Source: Closterium sp. NIES-65
Taxonomy: Eukaryota; Streptophyta; Zygnematophyceae; Desmidiales; Closteriaceae
Direction: 5' to 3'
NCBI GenBank assembly: GCA_948144175.1
Contig: CANXME010000095.1
Span: 62,001 to 126,000, forward strand
DNA: 64,000 nucleotides
Under the pieces are notes generated by a model. It did not search any database. It saw nothing but the letters and a program-made list of their open reading frames with translations, and was not told the DNA's origin. A program made the position numbers and the translations under genes. This document shows positions 26,801-37,351 of the stretch, piece by piece (position 1 is the first letter of the stretch; the number at the start of each line of letters is the position of its first letter).

Positions 26801-29800
26801 AGCCATTCTCAGTGTTCTTTCCACATTTTCCTTCACTAGTTGTGCCCTCTCACAAAGCAAAGTTCACTGTTGAGGGGCTTCATGCTTCCTCTGCACAACC
26901 TTCCTCTGCACAACCTTCCTACCCTTTGCTGCTTCCCCGCTGCTGCCATCTTTGCAACCCCCTTCTCCTCGCCACCAACCACTCCTGTCTCCCCATTGCG
27001 CCCCATCAGGGCACGGCGCTGCTGCTGGCGATGATGCTGAGGGCCATGCACAGCGATGCTGCACTGGCGGACGACGACGACTACATCGCCCCCCACCGCC
27101 ACCCCAACTCACGCCTGCGCCAGCCGCTCCTCCGCCCGCCCCACATGGCGCCCCCTCCTCCCTACTCCTCCGCCGTCCCCTCTTCCTCTGCTGACGCTGG
27201 TGGTGGTGGTGCGGGTGGGAGTGGCGCGAGTGGCGTGGGTGTGGGGGGAGCAGCGGACGGTGCAGCAGCAGCAGGAGGAGAGGGGGGAGCAGCAGCGCTG
27301 TCAGATGCCTGGCGGAACAGGATTCTGGAGAAGGTGTGATGAGGATGGGGGAATGAGGGATGGGGAAATTGGGGATGGGGAGATGGGGAATGGGAAATAG
27401 GGAAATGAGGGGAAGGGGAGACATGGGCACCTGAAGCCACCTGAGCTTATCTGAGGCCACCTGGAGCGTGTATGCGCTGGCTGCAAGCGCTGCTGTACGG
27501 GGCTGAGGCCATCACACGGATGCCCTTTGACTTTTGAGTCGACTCGGATGCCCTTTGACTTTTGAGTCGACTCGGATGCCCTTTGACTTTTGAGTCGACT
27601 CGGATGCCCTTTGGCTTTTGAGTCGACTCGGATGCCCTTTGACTTTTGAGTCGACTCGGATGCCCTTTGACTTTTGAGTTGACTCGGATGCCCTTTGACT
27701 TTTGAGTCGACTCGGATGCCCTTTGACTTTTGAGTCGACTCGGATGCCCTTTGACTTTTGAGTCGACACGGATGCCCTTTGACTTTTGAGTCGACTCTGA
27801 TGCCCTTTGACTTTTGAGTCGACTCGGATGCCCTTTGACTTTTGAGTCGACACGGATGCCCTTTGACTTTTGAGTCGACACGGATGCCCTTTGACTTTTG
27901 AGTCGACTCGGATGCCCTTTGACTTTTGAGTCAACTCGGATGCCCTTTGACTTTTGAGTCGACTTGGATGCCCTTTGACTTTTGAGTCGACACGGATGCC
28001 CTTTGACTTTTGAGTCGACTCGGATGCCCTTTGACTTTTGAGTCGACTCGGATGCCCTTCGACTTTTGAGTCGACTCGGATGCCCTTTGACTTTTGAGTC
28101 GACTCGGATGCCCTTTGACTTTTGAGTCGACACGGATGCCCTTTGACTTTTGAGTCGACTCGGATGCCCTTTGACTTTTGAGTCGACTCGGATGCCCTTT
28201 GACTTTTGAGTCGACTCGGATGCCCTTTGACTTTTGAGTCGACTCGGATGCCCTTTGACTTTTGAGTCGACTCGGATGCCCTTTGACTTTTGAGTCGACT
28301 CGGATGCCCTTTGACTTTTGAGTCGACTCGGATGCCCTTTGACTTTTGAGTCGACTCGGATGCCCTTTGGCTTTTGAGTCGACTCGGATGCCCTTTGACT
28401 TTTGAGTCAACACGGATGCCCTTTGACTTTTGAGTCGACTCGGATGCCCTTTGACTTTTGAGTCGACTCGGATGCCCTTTGACTTTTGAGTCGACTCGGA
28501 TGCCCTTTGACTTTTGAGTCGACTCGGATGCCCTTTGACTTTTGAGTCAACACGGATGCCCTTTGACTTTTGAGTCGACTCGGATGCCCTTTGACTTTTG
28601 AGTCGACACGGATGCCCTTTGACTTTTGAGTCGACTCGGATGCCCTTTGACTTTTGAGTCGACTCGGATGCCCTTTGACTTTTGAGTCGACTCGGATGCC
28701 CTTTGACTTTTGAGTCGACTCGGATGCCCTTCGACTTTTGAGTCGACTCGGATGCCCTTTGACTTTTGAGTCGACTCGGATGCCCTTTGACTTTTGAGTC
28801 GACACGGATGCCCTTTGACTTTTGAGTCGACTCGGATGCCCTTTGACTTTTGAGTCGACTCGGATGCCCTTTGACTTTTGAGTCGACTCGGATGCCCTTT
28901 GACTTTTGAGTCGACTCGGATGCCCTTTGACTTTTGAGTCGACTCGGATGCCCTTTGACTTTTGAGTCGACTCGGATGCCCTTTGACTTTTGAGTCGACT
29001 CGGATGCCCTTTGGCTTTTGAGTCGACTCGGATGCCCTTTGACTTTTGAGTCAACACGGATGCCCTTTGACTTTTGAGTCGACTCGGATGCCCTTTGACT
29101 TTTGAGTCGACTCGGATGCCCTTTGACTTTTGAGTCGACTCGGATGCCCTTTGACTTTTGAGTCGACTCGGATGCCCTTTGACTTTTGAGTCAACACGGA
29201 TGCCCTTTGACTTTTGAGTCGACTCGGATGCCCTTTGACTTTTGAGTCGACACGGATGCCCTTTGACTTTTGAGTCGACTCGGATGCCCTTTGACTTTTG
29301 AGTCGACTCGGATGCCCTTTGACTTTTGAGTCGACTCGGATGCCCTTTGACTTTTGAGTCGACTCGGATGCCCTTTGACTTTTGAGTCGACTCGGATGCC
29401 CTTTGACTTTTGAGTCGACTCGGATGCCCTTTGACTTTTGAGTCGACACGGATGCCCTTTGACTTTTGAGTCGACTCGGATGCCCTTTGACTTTTGAGTC
29501 GACTCGGATGCCCTTTGACTTTTGAGTCGACTCGGATGCCCTTTGACTTTTGAGTCGACTCGGATGCCCTTTGATTTGACTTTTGAGTCGACTCGGATGC
29601 CCTTTGACTTTTGAGTCGACTCGGATGCCCTTTGACTTTTGAGTCGACTCGGATGCCCTTTGACTTTTGAGTCGACACGGATGCCCTTTGACTTTTGAGT
29701 CGACTCTGATGCCCTTTGACTTTTGAGTCGACTCGGATGCCCTTTGACTTTTGAGTCGACACGGATGCCCTTTGACTTTTGAGTCGACACGGATGCCCTT

Positions 29801-31659
29801 TGACTTTTGATTCGACTCGGATGCCCTTTGACTTTTGAGTCAACTCGGATGCCCTTTGACTTTTGAGTCGACTCGGATGCCCTTTGACTTTTGAGTCGAC
29901 ACGGATGCCCTTTGACTTTTGAGTCGACTCGGATGCCCTTTGACTTTTGAGTCGACTCGGATGCCCTTCGACTTTTGAGTCGACTCGGATGCCCTTTGAC
30001 TTTTGAGTCGACTCGGATGCCCTTTGACTTTTGAGTCGACACGGATGCCCTTTGACTTTTGAGTCGACTCGGATGCCCTTTGACTTTTGAGTCGACTCGG
30101 ATGCCCTTTGACTTTTGAGTCGACTCGGATGCCCTTTGACTTTTGAGTCGACTCGGATGCCCTTTGACTTTTGAGTCGACTCGGATGCCCTTTGACTTTT
30201 GAGTCGACTCGGATGCCCTTTGACTTTTGAGTCGACTCGGATGCCCTTTGACTTTTGAGTCGACTCGGATGCCCTTCGACTTTTGAGTCGACTCGGATGC
30301 CCTTTGACTTTTGAGTCGACTCGGATGCCCTTTGACTTTTGAGTCGACACGGATGCCCTTTGACTTTTGAGTCGACTCGGATGCCCTTTGACTTTTGAGT
30401 CGACTCGGATGCCCTTTGACTTTTGAGTCGACTCGTATGCCATTTGACTTTTGAGTCGACTCGGATGCCCTTTGACTTTTGAGTCGACACGGATGCCCTT
30501 TGACTTTTGAGTCGACTCGGATGCCCTTTGACTTTTGAGTCGACTCGGATGCCCTTTGACTTTTGAGTCGACTCGGATGCCCTTTGACTTTTGAGTCGAC
30601 TCGGATGCCCTTTGACTTTTGACTCAACTCGGATGCCCTTTTACTCTTGAGTCGACTCGGATGCCCTTTGACTTTTGAGTCGACTCGGATGCCCTTTGAC
30701 TTTGGAGTCGACTCGGATGCCCTTTGAATTTTGAGTCGACTCGGATGCCCTTTGACTTTTGAGTCGACTCGGATGCCCTTTGACTTTTGAGTCGACTCGG
30801 ATGCCCTTTGACTTTTGAGTCGACTCGGATGCCCTTTGACTTTTGAGTCGACTCGGATGCCCTTTGGCTTTTGAGTCGACTCGGATGCCCTTTGACTTTT
30901 GAGTCAACACGGATGCCCTTTGACTTTTGAGTCGACTCGGATGCCCTTTGACTTTTGAGTCGACTCGGATGCCCTTTGACTTTTGAGTCGACTCGGATGC
31001 CCTTTACTGCCGGATGTGCCTGCCCCTGCTTCTGCCGCTTGCTCTCTCACTCACCTGCTACCCCAACCCCATCCCCCCCGCCCTTCCTCCATCCCTTCCC
31101 CTGCCACTATCCCTCCCACCCCGCTCTTCCCACTCCCCCCGCCAGTACAAGCTGGACACCAGTGAGTTCCACCACCCCGTCAACGCGCCCACACAGCCCG
31201 GGCTGTAGCGACAGATTTGCCCGCCTCTGCTTGTGCCTCCCGCCTCTGCTTGTGCCTCTCGCCTCTGCTTGTGCCTCTCGCCTCTGCTTGTGCCTCTCGC
31301 CTCTGCTTGTGCCTCTCGCCTCTGCTTGTGCCTCTCGCCTCTGCTTGTGCCTCTCGCCTCTGCTTGTGCCTCTCGCCTCTGCTTGTGCCTCTCGCCTCTG
31401 CTTGTGCCTCTCGCCTCTGCTTGTGCCTCTCGCCTCTGCTTGTGCCTCTCGCCTCTGCTTGTGCCTCTCGCTTCTGCTTGTGCCTCTCGCCCTCTCACCC
31501 ACCTGCCACCACCCCCCCCTTCTTGCCACCCCCTCCTCCTCCCCCCCCCACCAGTACGGGCTGGACACGAACGAGTTCCACCACCCCGTCAACGCACCCC
31601 ACGCACCGCCCATGCCCCCGCAGCCCCCCCCTTCATCCTCCGCCTGTGCCCTCATGTGA
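20826..31659 (+). CDS. TOM2A: TOM2A-like tetraspanin family protein, multi-exon
   Basis: Four-pass membrane protein. Plant TOM2A is a tonoplast protein that partners TOM1. Exon 1 starts MACRGFLQCLLKLFNFALAI at 20826. An exon ends GSNELRLPHLW at 21155. Then come 21533-21632 (FIYVLVGGGALLTLVTIVGA...CCLSC), 21894-21959 (YQFGLCVLLLIQGSLAALVC), 22482-22586 (DVPEDSTGEYEKERAFVLRN), 27010-27333 (GTALLLAMMLRAM, DDDDYIAPH, LRQPLLRPP, DAWRNRILEK) and a duplicated terminal exon at 31146-31208 or 31555-31659. All these junctions are GT...AG and in phase and rebuild family patterns such as LPHLWFIY and ILEK-Y-LDT-EF. Between MACRG and LPHLW the frame must change once (20,930-21,120), so a short intron or an indel lies there. 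Introns of 4.4 and 3.8 kb are mostly minisatellite. Confidence 0.85.
21679..21772 (+). repeat. 21-bp minisatellite in TOM2A-like intron
   Basis: About 4-5 copies of TGCTGCATGCGTGATGGTG plus two bases. The CATGC-GT in each resembles the preceding exon end and donor (CTCATGC/GTACGT at 21632). Confidence 0.8.
22332..22403 (+). pseudogene. Degenerate duplicate of TOM2A-like exon
   Basis: Copy of the exon at 22482-22586 placed about 150 bp upstream. It keeps the preceding GCATGCAC-AG acceptor context, GACGTACCGAAG and GAGAGGGCGTTGGTGCTGCG, but has small indels and an in-frame TAG. Probably not spliced in. Confidence 0.75.
22583..22790 (+). repeat. 19-bp minisatellite copying a splice donor
   Basis: About ten copies of TGAGGTGAGCCCAGCCGCA (some CTCA) beginning at the last four bases of the exon that ends TTGAG at 22586. 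Each unit regenerates TGAG/GTGAGC. Confidence 0.9.
22870..26646 (+). repeat. 25-bp intronic minisatellite, ~150 copies
   Basis: Unit GGCTGGTGAGTGGATAATGG plus CATCA. Variants: GAC for GGC and GTTAGT for GTGAGT. Nearly every copy contains the strong donor consensus G/GTGAGT. It fills most of the intron between exons 22482-22586 and 27010-27333. Variant patterns repeat at a 1,250-bp spacing (50 units). Confidence 0.95.
27516..31008 (+). repeat. 28-bp intronic minisatellite, ~124 copies
   Basis: Unit GGATGCCCTTTGACTTTTGA plus GTCGACTC. It contains the 10-bp palindrome GAGTCGACTC, with variants GTCGACAC, GTCAACTC and one GATTTGAC insertion at about 29572. It fills the last large intron of the TOM2A-like gene. 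Because 28 is not a multiple of 3, all three minus frames stay open and give fictitious proteins. Confidence 0.95.
31146..31208 (+). CDS. TOM2A: TOM2A-like terminal exon, first version
   Basis: After CCGCCAG at 31145 the exon reads YKLDTSEFHHPVNAPTQPGL and stops TAG. It joins in phase to the exon ending EK at 27333. Matches the family C-terminus (Y-G-L-D-T-S-E-F). A longer second version lies 346 bp downstream. Confidence 0.8.
   Translation, partial: YKLDTSEFHHPVNAPTQPGL
31213..31492 (+). repeat. 19-bp minisatellite between the two terminal exons
   Basis: About 14 copies of CGCCTCTGCTTGTGCCTCT. Pyrimidine-rich, so it can also serve as a polypyrimidine tract for the downstream acceptor at 31554. 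Confidence 0.92.
31555..31659 (+). CDS. TOM2A: TOM2A-like terminal exon, second version
   Basis: After CACCAG at 31554 the exon reads YGLDTNEFHHPVNAPHAP and continues for 34 codons to TGA at 31659. It is in the same phase as the first version. It is closer to the plant C-terminus (YGLDT) and may be the ancestral copy. Confidence 0.8.
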   Translation, partial: YGLDTNEFHHPVNAPHAPPMPPQPPPSSSACALM

Positions 31660-32060
31660 TGTGCGCCTGTGCCCTCATGTGATGTGCGCCTGTGCCCTCA
31701 TGTGATGTGCGCCTGTGCCCTCATGTGATGTGCGCCTGCTGCGGTGGGGTGGGGCGTACACTCGTATTTGTCGGGATGGGCAAGGGCATACATCCGTATG
31801 TGTCCTGGGGTGTGCAAGGGCATACATCCGTGTGTGTCATGGGGTGTGCAAGGGCATACATCCGTGTGTGCTGGGGGTAGGAGGGCTACAGTCATGTGTG
31901 TTGGGGTGGAGAGGGGCATACACTCGTGTGCGATGCGGTGGGGTGGGGCTTACTGTTATCTGGGTTGGGGTGGGCAGGGGCGTGTACACTACACTCGTGT
32001 GTTGGGGTGGGGTGGGGCATACACTCGTATGCACTACCTTGGACAGCATGTGCTTACGGG
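31655..32060 (+). repeat. Minisatellites 3' of the TOM2A-like gene
   Basis: Four copies of a 23-bp unit TGTGATGTGCGCCTGTGCCC plus TCA at 31655-31740, then imperfect G/T-rich repeats (GGGGTGGGGCATACACTCGT type) to about 32035. They probably lie in the 3' untranslated region or beyond. Confidence 0.8.
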
Positions 32061-32429
32061 CCTTTTGGACAATCCCACCGTCTCATCTTAACTGTAAATT
32101 TCATAAGTACCTGCTTGAAGTATGGACCATTTCTTTGGGATGAGCTCTTGGTCCAACATTATTTGTAAGAGTGGTACACTAAGGTAGTTGGAACATTACT
32201 AGAGTTACTCTCAATAAGTAAAGCGGATCATCCAAAAATGGGGAACAGTTATAAGCTTGCTCAGAGAACTACAGGCAAGAGTGGGTCATGATGAGATGTT
32301 GGTCAAGCAGCACAATTGAGGTGGCTGTGGGGAGTGGCTGGCCACAACACATGCTTCTCATCCCTGCCTACTTTCTTTCCCTCCCCTTGCGGCGACAGGA
32401 CTGCCCATGCACGTCACTGCCATGCACTC
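32061..32429. other. Spacer between convergent host genes
   Basis: Ordinary unique DNA between the convergent 3' ends of the TOM2A-like and WAV2-like genes. I see no gene. Confidence 0.4.
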
Positions 32430-32612
32430 ACATGGCACACATGCCCATGCTCACATGGCACACAAGCCCATGCTCACATGGCACACAAGCCCATGCTCAC
32501 ATGGCACACAAGCCCATGCTCACATGGCACACAAGCCCATGCTCACATGGCACACAAGCCCATGCTCACATGGCACACAAGCCCATGCTCACATGGCACA
32601 CAAGCCCATGCT
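32430..32612. repeat. 23-bp minisatellite, ~8 copies
   Basis: Tandem copies of CACATGGCACACAAGCCCAT plus GCT, nearly identical. Lies downstream of the WAV2-like stop codon. Confidence 0.92.
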
Positions 32613-32711
32613 CCGCAGCAGCTCGCATTGTTCACCCTCCCTCAGCCACGTGCCAGCCCATGTGCCCATGTGCCCATGTGCCTGGGTTGCCCTTCCTGCG
32701 ACAAAACATGC

Positions 32712-35647
32712 TCACATCTTGGCACCATCCCCCACTCTTCTCAGCGTCAGCTCTCCCGCCGATTCCCTCACCACCTCACTCAACTCCTCTATCAGCTCCT
32801 CCTTCCCTCCTCTCTCCCCCTCCCCTTCCGCCACACCTCCCCCCACACCCCCTCCAGCATGGTGCGTTATAAACAGACTCAGCACACGCCAGTAGCGCTG
32901 CCCGCCCCGCAGCCACGTGTCCATGTGGCCACCCGCTGCCACCTCCACGAATAGTGAGCTGCCACCTGTGTTCCGCTGCGCCTCCGCGTACAGCTGACGC
33001 ATGTGTGCGGGCGGCATGAGCTCGTCCTTTGCTCCGGATAGGAAGAGAATGGGGGTGTCTGTGGGTGGGGAATCGTCAACGAAGGGTGGGGTGTGATTGA
33101 AAGAGTGCTGAGATGCCTTAATGGAGGAGAATAGACAAAAGACATTAAAACCCCAAACATCAGGGCAGCATGGCTTGTCCTTTGCTGGTCAGAAGCTCCG
33201 CGTAGAAAACAACGGGCACGTGGTGGAGGTGTAGGAAGGAGCACCGAGGGGGTGGAGGAATGTTTATAGCATATGCCGGCCACCTGAATTGTGTTTTGAG
33301 GCCCTGTGAGGGAGGCGCACAGAAGGGGCAAAGATATGCCTTTCTACCGACCAGATGGAGAACACAAAGGGTGTGTCAAGCTGTGCGTGGTGGTAGCATG
33401 AGCAGTCAGGGTGTTATCAGTTTCACCTCTCACCAATGCCATCAGCCTTACCTTGCAGATCACATCAATTCCTGCCACTTTCCCAATTCACAAGCCTGTT
33501 CAAGGGTGTGGTTAAACACCCTTGGTGGGCCACACGGACAGAACGGTGGGTCATGCTGCCACCACGCATGTACTCCAGCCTCGAGTAGCATACAGGACAC
33601 ATACACACATGCATATGAATCCCACCTTGCTCATCACATCAATCGTGCGCCCCTGCGAGCGGAGCGGGCAAGCCTGTTGAGTGACGCCACAATGCCTAGC
33701 ACAGAGGGAGAATGCCACCCAGCGTGCACATACACACACCTGTGTGCACAGCTCTCTTTACAGAGCTTCAGTATTTTCCCGAGCCATCAAGGCACACACA
33801 CATAGCTCGCGCTTCAAATCAAGTCAACAGTCAACAGTGGCTCGTGCTTCAAATCAAGTCAACAGTCAACACTAGCTCGCGCTTCAAATCAAGTCAACAG
33901 TCAACACTAGCTCGCGCTTCAAATCAAGTCAACGGTCAACAGTAGCTCGCCCTTCAAATCAAGTCAACGGTCAACAGTAGCTCGCGCTTCAAATGAAGTC
34001 AACAGTCAACAGTAGCTCGTGCTTCAAATCAAGTCAACAGTAGCTCGCGCTTCAAATCAAGTCAACGGTCAACAGTAGCTCGCGCTTCAAATGAAGTCAA
34101 CAGTCAACAGTAGCTCGTGCTTCAAATCAAGTCAACAGTAGCTCGCGCTTCAAATCAAGTCAACGGTCAACAGTAGCTCGCGCTTCAAATGAAGTCAACA
34201 GTCAACAGTAGCTCGTGCTTCAAATCAAGTCAACAGTAGCTCACGCTTCAAATCAAGTCAACGGTCAACAGTAGCTCGCGCTTCAAATGAAGTCAACGGT
34301 CAAAAACGGAGCTGAGCTCACCTTGTGGGGGTTGCGGTGGACGAGGTCGGCCCCCACGGCCCCTCCCAGCGACCGCCCAAACACCACGATGCGATCCACG
34401 TCTATGTCCTCCCACCCCAGCAGATGATCCAGTGCTGCCTGCACGGTGCGGTGCAACAGGGTGGTGTAAGATGCAACGAGTCAGTGACCACAGTGGTACA
34501 TGCAGTGTGGAATAAGAATGGATGTCGTCCTGCACGTAGTATGAAAGGAAGGGGCAAGCGGGCACGGAGAGCTTGGCATGGTGAAACATGGGCATTGTGA
34601 GCGAGTCATAGGCATGGTGAAACATGGGCATTGCGAGTGAGTCATAGGCATGGTGAAACATGGGCATTGCGAGTGAGTCATAGGCATGGTGAAACATGGG
34701 CATTGCGAGTGAGTCATAGGCATGGTGAAACATGGGCATTGCGAGTGAGTCATAGGCATGGTGAACCTACGTTGGAGTGGGCACAGAATGGTTACTGCCT
34801 AATAACATCATAGACATGAACTCGGAGAGAGGCTAAAATCTGGACTGTCTGGTCCGATGCTCCAAATCAAACGCAATATGGGGCCTTCACACAGCTGTTA
34901 TATCAACGGAGTAGGCAAGATTAACCCATAATAGCAGATCACCATACGATGAGGTGAGGCATGCACAGCAGCAGCAGTACATGCACAGCAGAAGGAGTAC
35001 ATGCACAGCAGCAGTACATGCCCAGCAGGAGTACATGCCCAGCAGGAGTACATGCCCAGCAGGAGTACATGCACAGCAGGAGTACATGCACAGCAGCAGT
35101 ACATGCACACCAGCAGTACATGCACACCAGCAGTACATGCACAGCAGCAGTACATGCACAGCAGCAGGAGTACATGCACATCCGAAGTGGAGCAAGGCTG
35201 AAGTCTGAGCAACAGGAAGGGCAAGCACAGAAGCATTAGAGTGGGCCTCAAACCAACAACGGCCGGCCACCATACCTGTGCTCTACCGAATACTAAATTA
35301 CCAGAATCATAATGGCGGCAGACTATGAGCCACGGCAGCATCCGTCGGCGATCAGATAATTCGCCAAGGTGCACCCCGAGTGCCGGAAACTAAAGATTTG
35401 CGGCACCTCGAGTGGAGGGGGTGTACTTGAGCAGCCACGCGTGCAATTTAACGCCGTCCTTTGCCGTCAGCCATATGTCCTCGAAATGCATCCGAAGGCA
35501 ATCCGGCGTAAACGGGTATTCTCGTCTGGCTCCGGGAACCACGGGGACGTAGAGTAGCTTCTCCTGGAAGGTTATTAAAGCTACTAACGCGAACACGGCG
35601 AGGAAACGGACACCCCAAAGAGCATCGCGAAGGAAATTGTCCCTCAT
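32712..35647 (-). CDS. WAV2: WAV2/ABHD13-like alpha/beta hydrolase, incomplete exon set
   Basis: Exons on the minus strand: 35407-35647 (start Met; ALITFQEKLLYVPVVPGA, FEDIWLTAKDGVKLHAWLLK), 34322-34438 (AALDHLLGWEDIDVDRIVVF, GRSLGGAVGADLVHRNPHK with the nucleophile Ser in GRSLGG), 33626-33652 (GRTIDVMSK) and 32712-33058 (PILFLSGAKDELMPPAHM, GGHMDTWLRGGQRYW with the catalytic His). An N-terminal hydrophobic segment anchors these proteins to membranes. Two family blocks were not found in the introns: the oxyanion-hole region with the following RGYG block, and the segment between PHK and GRTID. The last junction also does not fit in phase. So the gene is either partly missed, rearranged or a recent pseudogene. 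Introns contain minisatellites. Confidence 0.75.
33452..33471 (-). other. Possible duplicate of a short WAV2-like exon
   Basis: GGCAG/GAATTGATGTGATCTGCAAG/GTAAGG on the minus strand resembles the exon GATTGATGTGATGAGCAAG/GTGGG at 33626-33652, including acceptor and donor. It is a candidate duplicated or alternative micro-exon. Confidence 0.4.
33795..34311. repeat. Intronic minisatellite, unit ~35/28 bp
   Basis: Units combine AGCTCGCGCTTCAAATCAAG, TCAACGGTCAACAGT and shorter forms lacking one TCAACAG block, about 16 copies with ordered variants. Lies in the WAV2-like intron downstream of the GRSLGG exon. Confidence 0.9.
34580..34768. repeat. 36-bp intronic minisatellite
   Basis: About five copies of GGCATGGTGAAACATGGGCA plus TTGCGAGTGAGTCATA, in the WAV2-like intron upstream of the GRSLGG exon. 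Confidence 0.9.
34960..35178. repeat. 15-18-bp intronic minisatellite
   Basis: About 14 copies of CAGCAGGAGTACATGC or CAGCAGCAGTACATGCA in the first WAV2-like intron. Confidence 0.9.
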
Positions 35648-36579
35648 TGTTTTCAGTTCAATGGGGTACCGAGTTCTGAATGTCGCTGATCTAATTTGTG
35701 GAATTAGGTTCCGCGATCGAGCGTTAACTAATTGACGCTGATCTTATTCATGGGTTCTTGGATATAAAGAACCGAAGCTGTGGAGGGCGACTCGATACTA
35801 CATGAGCTGTGGCGGTTTTTTCGGGATGATTTTTCTGGCCGAAACACAATGACAAATTCCAACACCTTAGGGCGGGTCATACTCACTTCGTTTTGGCTTT
35901 TTCACACCCCAACTGTTTGGATGTTCGGATGGCAGAGAGTCAATCCGAACCCAAACACGACCGTATCCTGGAGGGTCTATGCGGACACAGCATATCACTC
36001 AAACAAACTGCTAGCTCTACGCGGACACAGCTCCCCCAAATACGAACATTTGCTTCGCGAAATCGAAAGGTGTCGCTTGGATAACTTGGGTTACGGGAAA
36101 ATCAGTTCTGGGAATCAACAATCCGCCCATTGTGTTGAGCGACAGAATTTAATTTGACGAAACCAAGCCAATTACATATAGCAGGTACACCTTGTTACCG
36201 GGAAATGCGGGGAGTGGGTGTCGAATTTGTGGTGGCTTCCAGGTTTGAAACATTTTTGGGAAGATATGAGTCACAACCCTCCGGAAACACCCTTTTGCCC
36301 CTGCGGGATTTCCCTCGAGGGATTTCGTTTTCCCCGCCGTCGCCTAGCGGGGCACGTGAGGGGCGGGAGCCGGCCCCCTGCCCGCCTGATACGAGCTCTG
36401 CTAGCTCGGAGTGACGAGAGGTGGTCCCCGCTCGAGCTGGCGTTGACCCCGCGTCCTCCCCCCACGCCCCCTTTTCGTGTCGAGGAAATCCGTCTCCGTC
36501 GACGGATTCTGTCTCAATCAACGGAAACTGAAACGGAAAACACAAGGGCTGTAACGCGCCATTGCGTAATTCACTACAG
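35648..36579. other. Region upstream of WAV2-like gene
   Basis: No protein or RNA gene recognised. It starts AT-richer (likely promoter of the minus-strand gene) and becomes GC-rich at 36290-36480. A 125-codon open frame at 35780-36157 matches nothing I know. Confidence 0.4.
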
Positions 36580-36584
36580 AGCAC

Positions 36585-37346
36585 TGTCAGAATCCCAACC
36601 ACTAGACCATTGGGATAAAAGGGCTTGTTAAGTAGCACGTCAGTGCGCCCATAACCCTCTAGGCCAACATGCCTGTAACCCTTCCCTAGGATCAATCGGG
36701 GATCACCAGTGGACCTCTAACACCCCCCCGCATTGGGATGCCCGAAGTGCATATACTGGGATTCGAACCCGAGACCTTCGCTCTGATACCATGTCAGAAT
36801 CCCAACCACTAGAACCATTGGGATAAAAGGGCTTGTTTGTGTAGCGGGTAAGTGCGCCCATAACCCCCCAGGCCAACATGCCTGTAACCCTTTCCTATGA
36901 TCAATCGGGGATCACCAGTGGACCTCTGACACCCCCCCGCACTGGGATGCCCGAGGTGCACACACCAGGATTTGAACCCAAGACCTTCGCTCTGATACCA
37001 TGTCAGAATCCCAACCACTAGACCATTGGGATAAAAGGGCTTGTTAAGTAGCGGGTCAGTGCGCCCATAACCCTCCAGGCCAACGTGCCTGTAACCCTTC
37101 CCTATGATCAATCGGGGATCACCAGTGGACCTCTGACACTTCCCCGCACTGGGATGCCCGAGGTGCATACACTGGGATTCGAACCCGAGACCTTCGCTCT
37201 GATACCATTTCAGAATCCCAACCACTAGACCATTGGGATAAAAGGGCTTGTTTGTATAGCGGGTAAGTGCGCCCATAACCCCCCAGGCCAACGTGCCTGT
37301 AACCCTTTCCTAGGATCAATCGGGGATCACTAGTGGACCTCTGACA
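36585..37346 (-). mobile_element. Tandem TRIM retrotransposon array: four LTRs, three internal domains
   Basis: LTRs of 138-140 bp at 36585-36722, 36792-36931, 37001-37138 and 37208-37346. On the minus strand they start TGTCAGAGGTCC and end GGGATTCTGACA. Each of the three 69-bp internal domains begins with the primer-binding site TGGTATCAGAGC and ends in a G-rich polypurine tract (GTGCGGGGGGGTG). There is no coding capacity, as in SMART/TRIM elements of plants. The whole block is flanked by one target duplication, AGCAC (36580-36584 and 37347-37351). The LTR at 37208 has TTTCAG instead of TGTCAG at one end. Confidence 0.85.
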
Positions 37347-37351
37347 AGCAC

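Noticed and set aside
27447..30627. Open frames of up to 678 codons on the minus strand with a Ser/Lys/Arg-rich peptide repeat
   Set aside because: A 28-bp unit free of stops on that strand opens all frames. No start context or homology supports a protein.
27516..31008. CRISPR-like array of 28-bp repeats
   Set aside because: The units are head-to-tail with no unique spacers, in an intron of a eukaryotic gene. It is a minisatellite. The same holds for the 18-, 23- and 25-bp arrays.
35780..36157. 125-codon open frame
   Set aside because: No recognised domain, no splice or repeat context, and ordinary composition. Kept only as unassigned sequence.
36585..37346. Cluster of tRNA genes
   Set aside because: A- and B-box-like words exist, but no 7-bp acceptor stem or anticodon arm can be drawn. 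LTR ends, primer-binding site, polypurine tract and target duplication favour a TRIM.
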